This document shows positions 60,230 through 64,000 of a DNA stretch of 64,000 bases, one piece after another (the first letter of the stretch is position 1; each line of letters opens with the position of its first letter). The stretch lies in assembly GCA_021733925.1 (NCBI GenBank), contig JAIPJY010000012.1:79036-143035 (forward strand), read 5' to 3'. The notes beneath the pieces are model-generated. The model was given only the letters and a program-made list of their open reading frames with translations. It was not told where the DNA came from and made no database searches. The DNA comes from Prosthecobacter sp. (GTDB taxonomy: Bacteria; Verrucomicrobiota; Verrucomicrobiia; Verrucomicrobiales; Verrucomicrobiaceae). A program made the translations under genes and the position numbers.

Positions 60230-62563
60230 ATGCCACCCACCAGCCCCAGCGCAGCCCCCAAGCCAAAACAGAGCGATCTGTTTGGCCTGCCTGTGGCTGA
60301 GGTGGCAGCTCCGCAGACCCCTATTCGCATCGCCCGCGTGCAGCTGGAGGAATCAGCGGCGATGCAGCTGGACTACGCCATTCCAGAGGGCCTGGCAGAC
60401 GAGATCGTCGTGGGCTCGCGCGTGATGGTACCCCTGCAAAACCGCCGCATGAATGCGGTGGTTCTCGAACTGCTGGATGATTCACCGCATCGCGGCCGGC
60501 TCAAGGAGATCGCCTCCATCGTGGCCAAGCGCCCCATGTTCACCCCCGGTCTGCTCAAACTCGCACGCTGGATCGCGGATTACTACCTCGTCTCCGTTCA
60601 CACCGTGCTGCGCACCATGCTCCCGCAGGCCGTGCGGGACAAACCGGGCAGTTTCGTGATGGACAGTCATCTCAAACTCCTGCGCGAACCGCCGCCGGAC
60701 GAATTTGAAAAGCTCCGGCACAAAGCGCCGATGCAGGCTCGCGTGCTCGATATCCTGCGCAGTTATAAAGGCGAAGCGACTCTCAGCCAGATCCGCAAGG
60801 ACGTCCCGCGCGCAGCCTCCATCCTCAAACCACTCCTCAAAGCGGGCTGGATCACCCGCAGCGAGGTGCGTGTGGAACGCGATCCGTTCCACGACGAGAC
60901 CTTCCTTCCCTCCCAAGCCCTGACATTCACCGACGAACAGCAGGCCGCTTATGCCCGTGTCTCCGCAGCAATTGATTCAACAGAGCAGACCCGGCCCATC
61001 CTCCTGCATGGCATCACCGGCAGTGGCAAAACAGAAGTCTATCTCCAGGCCATCGCCCGTGTGCTGGAGCGCGGCGGCACCGCGCTCGTGCTGGTACCGG
61101 AAATCGCTCTGACACCGCAGACCATCGAACGTTTCAAGGCGCGCTTTTCCGAACGTAGCGAGCGCATCGCGGTCCTGCACAGTCATTTGAGCGACGGCGA
61201 GCGCCATGATGAGTGGTTCAAAATTCACGAAGACCGTGCCGACATCGTGATCGGTGCACGCAGTGCAATTTTCGCGCCGCTGGAGCGGCTGGGCATCATC
61301 ATCGTGGACGAAGAGCATGAACCCTCGTTCAAACAGGACGAAACTCCGCGCTACCACGCGCGGGATGTGGCCGTGGTACGTGGCAGCATCGAAAAATGCG
61401 TCGTGCTGCTCGGCAGCGCCACGCCAAGCCTCGAATCCTTCGAGAACGCAGCGAACGGCAAATACGAACTCCTGAAGCTGCTGAGCCGAACGGACGGGCG
61501 CACACTGCCGCTGATCCGCATCGTCGACATGCGCATGGAACGGCGCAAAGGCACAGGGACCAGTGTGGCAAATACCGGCATCCTCTCAGAGAAGCTGCGG
61601 GCGGCGATCACCTCGCGACTGGAAAAAAAGGAGCAGACGATCCTGTTTTTGAACCGCCGCGGTTTCAACACCTCCCTGGCCTGCCTGGCCTGTGGTGAGA
61701 CCGTCCAGTGTCAGGACTGCAGCATCCCCATGACGCTGCACAAGCACGAGAACCGCCTCGTCTGTCACGTCTGCGGTTCGCGACGGCTGCCTCCGTCAAA
61801 ATGCCCCTCCTGCCAGGAGCCGGGCCTGAAATTCGCCGGTTACGGCACCGAACGCGTCGAAACCGTGGTGCGCGAAGTCTTTCCGCAGGCCCGCATCGCC
61901 CGTGTGGATACAGACACCATTCAGCGCAAAAACCAGCTCCGCGACCTGCTGCGGGATTTCCGCGCGCAAAAGCTGGATCTCATCATCGGCACGCAGATGA
62001 TCGCCAAGGGCCTCGACTTCCCCAATGTCACGCTGGTGGGCGTGCTGAATGCCGATATGGCGCTCAATCTGCCAGATTTCCGTGCGGCGGAGCGCACGTT
62101 GCAGCTGCTGGTGCAGGTGGCGGGTCGGGCAGGGCGCGGCGAGGTCAAAGGGGAGGTCGTGGTGCAAACCCACGCACCTCACAGCCCCGCCGTGCAGTTT
62201 TCCCGCCACAACGATTTCGAAGGCTTCGCCCAGCAGGAACTGGAGCAGCGCCGTGCATTTCACTACCCCCCATACACGCACGTTGTCATTCTTGCGAGTC
62301 GGGGAAAACACCAGGCCATGGCGGAATTTGCCCTGCAAACTCTGCACCGCCGCCTCTTGGAGGGTCTGTCTGAGGACGTGCTCATGGGCGAGCCCGCCCC
62401 CTGTGCCATGGCCAAGGCGCACGGGCAGTTTCGTTACCAGCTGCTGCTCCGGGCCGCCAAAATCCGCCCCCTGTGCCGCCACATCCAGCAGGTGTTGCAG
62501 GCTACAACCCTCCCGGCGGATGTCATTGTGACGTGGGATGTCGATCCAGTTTCACTTTTGTGA
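60230..62563 (+). CDS. priA: Primosomal protein N' (replication restart helicase PriA)
   Basis: 777 aa from ATG 60230. An N-terminal DNA-binding part (RIARVQLEESAAMQLDYAIP, FTPGLLKLARWIADYY) precedes the helicase: GITGSGKTEVYLQ (Walker A), IIVDEEHEPSF (Walker B, DEEH), LLGSATPSLESF, zinc-binding Cys pairs in CLACGETVQCQDC and CHVCG/CPSC, and GTQMIAKGLDFPNVTLVGVL plus QVAGRAGRGEVKG (motifs V and VI). It restarts stalled replication forks by unwinding DNA and loading the replicative helicase. Confidence 0.93.
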   Translation: MPPTSPSAAPKPKQSDLFGLPVAEVAAPQTPIRIARVQLEESAAMQLDYAIPEGLADEIVVGSRVMVPLQNRRMNAVVLELLDDSPHRGRLKEIASIVAKRPMFTPGLLKLARWIADYYLVSVHTVLRTMLPQAVRDKPGSFVMDSHLKLLREPPPDEFEKLRHKAPMQARVLDILRSYKGEATLSQIRKDVPRAASILKPLLKAGWITRSEVRVERDPFHDETFLPSQALTFTDEQQAAYARVSAAIDSTEQTRPILLHGITGSGKTEVYLQAIARVLERGGTALVLVPEIALTPQTIERFKARFSERSERIAVLHSHLSDGERHDEWFKIHEDRADIVIGARSAIFAPLERLGIIIVDEEHEPSFKQDETPRYHARDVAVVRGSIEKCVVLLGSATPSLESFENAANGKYELLKLLSRTDGRTLPLIRIVDMRMERRKGTGTSVANTGILSEKLRAAITSRLEKKEQTILFLNRRGFNTSLACLACGETVQCQDCSIPMTLHKHENRLVCHVCGSRRLPPSKCPSCQEPGLKFAGYGTERVETVVREVFPQARIARVDTDTIQRKNQLRDLLRDFRAQKLDLIIGTQMIAKGLDFPNVTLVGVLNADMALNLPDFRAAERTLQLLVQVAGRAGRGEVKGEVVVQTHAPHSPAVQFSRHNDFEGFAQQELEQRRAFHYPPYTHVVILASRGKHQAMAEFALQTLHRRLLEGLSEDVLMGEPAPCAMAKAHGQFRYQLLLRAAKIRPLCRHIQQVLQATTLPADVIVTWDVDPVSLL

Positions 62564-62637
62564 ATTATCCTTTGGAGAATTGAAGAATCGAAGGGAACAT
62601 TGACATCAAGCGTCCCGATTCAATATTCCCCCCCTTC

Positions 62638-63132
62638 ATGACGACAGAGAAACGCACCTTCTGCCTCCGCCTCGGATGTCTTTCCATCCTGGCCTTTGCG
62701 CTTTCCGCCTGTTCCAGTACCTCCGTGGGTCCAGGAGGACAAATCTCCAAGGTGAAGTACTACCACCTGATGCCGTTCTTCACGCCGCAGACGACGAACC
62801 CCACTATTCTCTTTGAGCGCCAGCACTACATTTACGGTGCCGTGTCCAAGGAGGAAATCGTTGACCGCTTCGGCCACTACTACGCCTTCTTCTGGAAGAC
62901 CAATGACCGCACCGGCCCGGTGACCATCAAATTTGAATATCTGCAGGCGAAGTCAGGCCTCAAAAAACATGTCCAGGAACAGGTGATCGATGACATTCAT
63001 CGCAGCAACGTTTCCAAATTTCAGGTCGTCGGCCCAGAATACCAAAATAGTGGCCGGGTAATCGCTTGGCGCATCAGCGTTCTGCGAGGCAAGGAAGAAC
63101 TGGTCAGCCAGCAATCCGCGCTCTGGAACTAA
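62638..63132 (+). CDS. Lipoprotein, hypothetical
   Basis: 164 aa. The leader MTTEKRTFCLRLGCLSILAFA ends in the lipobox LSAC, so Cys about 25 should be lipidated. The mature part is a soluble alpha/beta domain (RFGHYYAFFWKTNDR, TIKFEYLQAKSGLKK, VISWRISV-like VIAWRISVLRG). No family recognised; the size and pattern resemble the small outer-membrane lipoproteins of Verrucomicrobia. Stands 11 bases before the STAS gene. Confidence 0.75.
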   Translation: MTTEKRTFCLRLGCLSILAFALSACSSTSVGPGGQISKVKYYHLMPFFTPQTTNPTILFERQHYIYGAVSKEEIVDRFGHYYAFFWKTNDRTGPVTIKFEYLQAKSGLKKHVQEQVIDDIHRSNVSKFQVVGPEYQNSGRVIAWRISVLRGKEELVSQQSALWN

Positions 63133-63143
63133 CACCGCTACGC

Positions 63144-63680
63144 ATGACTCCTCCCACTCATATTCTTGTTGGCACCATCGGCCGCGTTTTCTGGATGAGG
63201 GTGGATGGACGAGGCACCTTTCAAAACAGCCTTCAGGCAAAGAAAGCTCTGCAGCGCGTGGTTTCTCAGGGCATGCGCAATCTCGTCGTCGACTTGGAAC
63301 GCTGCCCGATGATGGATTCCACCTTTCTCGGCATGCTCACGGGTGCCGCCTTGAACCTCCGCGAATCCGGCGGCGGCTCCTTGAGCGTCGTCAACGCCAA
63401 CCAGCGCAATCTGCAGCTGCTCACCAGCCTTGGACTGGATCACATCCTGGAGCTCGACCGTGACGGCAATCTCTGGGTGGCCGAACGCAAGGAAGTCTGC
63501 GACGCGCTGCAGAACTGCGGTGAAACCACCGCCGAATGCAAAGAGGTCCAGACCCAGCACGTGCTCTCTGCTCATCAGGCCCTGGCTGAGGTGAGCGATG
63601 CCAACGAAAGCCGTTTTCACGATGTGATCGAATTTTTGGAAAAAGAGCTGGAGGCTGGCACATCCGCTGTTCCCGCCTAG
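63144..63680 (+). CDS. STAS-domain anti-sigma factor antagonist
   Basis: 178 aa from ATG 63144. RNLVVDLERCPMMDSTFLGMLTGAALNLRE is the STAS core; Ser in MDSTFLGML is the phosphorylatable site and GGGSLSVVNANQRNLQLL the second half. A C-terminal extension of about 70 residues (AECKEVQTQHVLSAHQAL) is not part of STAS. It should bind an anti-sigma kinase and be reset by a PP2C-type phosphatase, which the next gene probably encodes. Confidence 0.85.
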   Translation: MTPPTHILVGTIGRVFWMRVDGRGTFQNSLQAKKALQRVVSQGMRNLVVDLERCPMMDSTFLGMLTGAALNLRESGGGSLSVVNANQRNLQLLTSLGLDHILELDRDGNLWVAERKEVCDALQNCGETTAECKEVQTQHVLSAHQALAEVSDANESRFHDVIEFLEKELEAGTSAVPA

Positions 63681-63716
63681 GCGCCACCCGGATGAGCCGG
63701 GCCGCCGTTTACACCC

Positions 63717-64000
63717 ATGATCATCGCTCTCCTTGTCCTGATCGTACTGCTGATGACGGCGGGACTCGTCATGCTGGCAAAAATTGCACGTCAGCAAAAG
63801 CATGCCATCGCCGCTCTCCGCGCCGAGGAGGAGGCCATCGTCGCCGAAGAACGGCGCATGTTTCATTACCTCCACGATCTTGGCGAGGCCATCTGGCGCG
63901 ATGACCAGCAGGCTCCGATGTACCGCTTGATCGTTGAGGGAGCCATCCGCGTCACGCAGAGCACCGGCGGTGCGCTCTACCTCTATGACGAGGCCACCCA
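63717..64000 (+). CDS. Probable GAF/SpoIIE-type phosphatase (5' part)
   Basis: The gene continues beyond the window. The visible 94 codons give a membrane anchor (MIIALLVLIVLLMTAGLVML), a coiled coil (LRAEEEAIVAEERRMF) and the start of a GAF domain (MYRLIVEGAIRVTQSTGGALYLYD). With a STAS protein just upstream (36 bases) this matches the RsbU-like GAF-SpoIIE phosphatases that dephosphorylate STAS proteins. The phosphatase domain is not seen, so a histidine kinase or cyclase remains possible. Confidence 0.55.
   Translation, partial: MIIALLVLIVLLMTAGLVMLAKIARQQKHAIAALRAEEEAIVAEERRMFHYLHDLGEAIWRDDQQAPMYRLIVEGAIRVTQSTGGALYLYDEAT

Noticed and set aside
1-64000. tRNA, rRNA, CRISPR arrays, transposases and prophage genes
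   Set aside because: None recognised on either strand; hairpin elements seen here have no transposase beside them.

Overview
The window looks like a chromosomal segment of a Verrucomicrobiota bacterium, most likely Verrucomicrobiaceae (Prosthecobacter-like). The evidence is a fused MurC-MurB enzyme, a giant secreted Planctomycete/Verrucomicrobia-type cytochrome c-WD40-DUF1549/DUF1553 protein, three ThuA-domain proteins, two neutral-ceramidase-like proteins, Tat-exported Gfo/Idh and sialidase-like proteins, and a GC-rich genome with little Shine-Dalgarno signal. No tRNA, rRNA, CRISPR array or transposase was recognised.

Layout. 1-392: the tail of a large secreted protein and a cluster of small hairpins. 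392-14913: a long, tightly packed minus-strand gene series read from an apparent promoter at 14886-14913. It encodes secreted and cytoplasmic sugar-related enzymes (Gfo/Idh, beta-propeller, a 41-codon amidohydrolase remnant, HIBADH-type dehydrogenase, MFS carrier, two ceramidase-like proteins, NodB deacetylase, two ThuA proteins, LamG/DUF1080-like protein, HExxH protein), then an SDR and an FAH-family enzyme. 15013-20843: a CBS protein, a sialidase-like and a third ThuA protein, an RCK potassium channel, and an NDH-2 carrying cyclic-nucleotide and CBS domains. 20821-27514: YndJ/DUF1990 pair, HAD phosphatase, a GH62 arabinofuranosidase gene broken by an in-frame stop, DUF2851 and a pectate lyase. 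27547-29741: small orphan genes, a CorA-like protein and an HNH pair. 29791-36536: MurC-MurB, O-antigen ligase with TPRs, LeuD, and a CBS/DRTGG family II pyrophosphatase. 36576-43403: an orphan, an antitoxin-toxin-hydrolase operon, and the giant cytochrome/WD40/DUF1553 protein.

43568-53112 is the defence island: a complete Wadjet set (JetA, JetB, JetC SMC-like ATPase, JetD Toprim nuclease). jetA is split from jetBCD by about 2 kb holding a small orphan, a hairpin-rich repeat and a reverse-oriented beta-propeller gene. A NYN-OST-HTH nuclease-like gene follows jetD directly.

53173-64000 is mainly housekeeping: folC, a GT39-type glycosyltransferase, PAP2 phosphatase, a cdaA - vestigial cdaR - glmM - small membrane protein - bioD operon (cyclic di-AMP and cell wall precursors), priA, a lipoprotein, and a STAS protein followed by the start of a probable GAF/SpoIIE phosphatase.

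Several genes share one promoter layout: TTGNCN, 16-17 bases, TANNNT, and then only 6-11 bases to the ATG. This suggests leaderless or nearly leaderless mRNAs. All family assignments come from reading motifs by eye; no database search was run.
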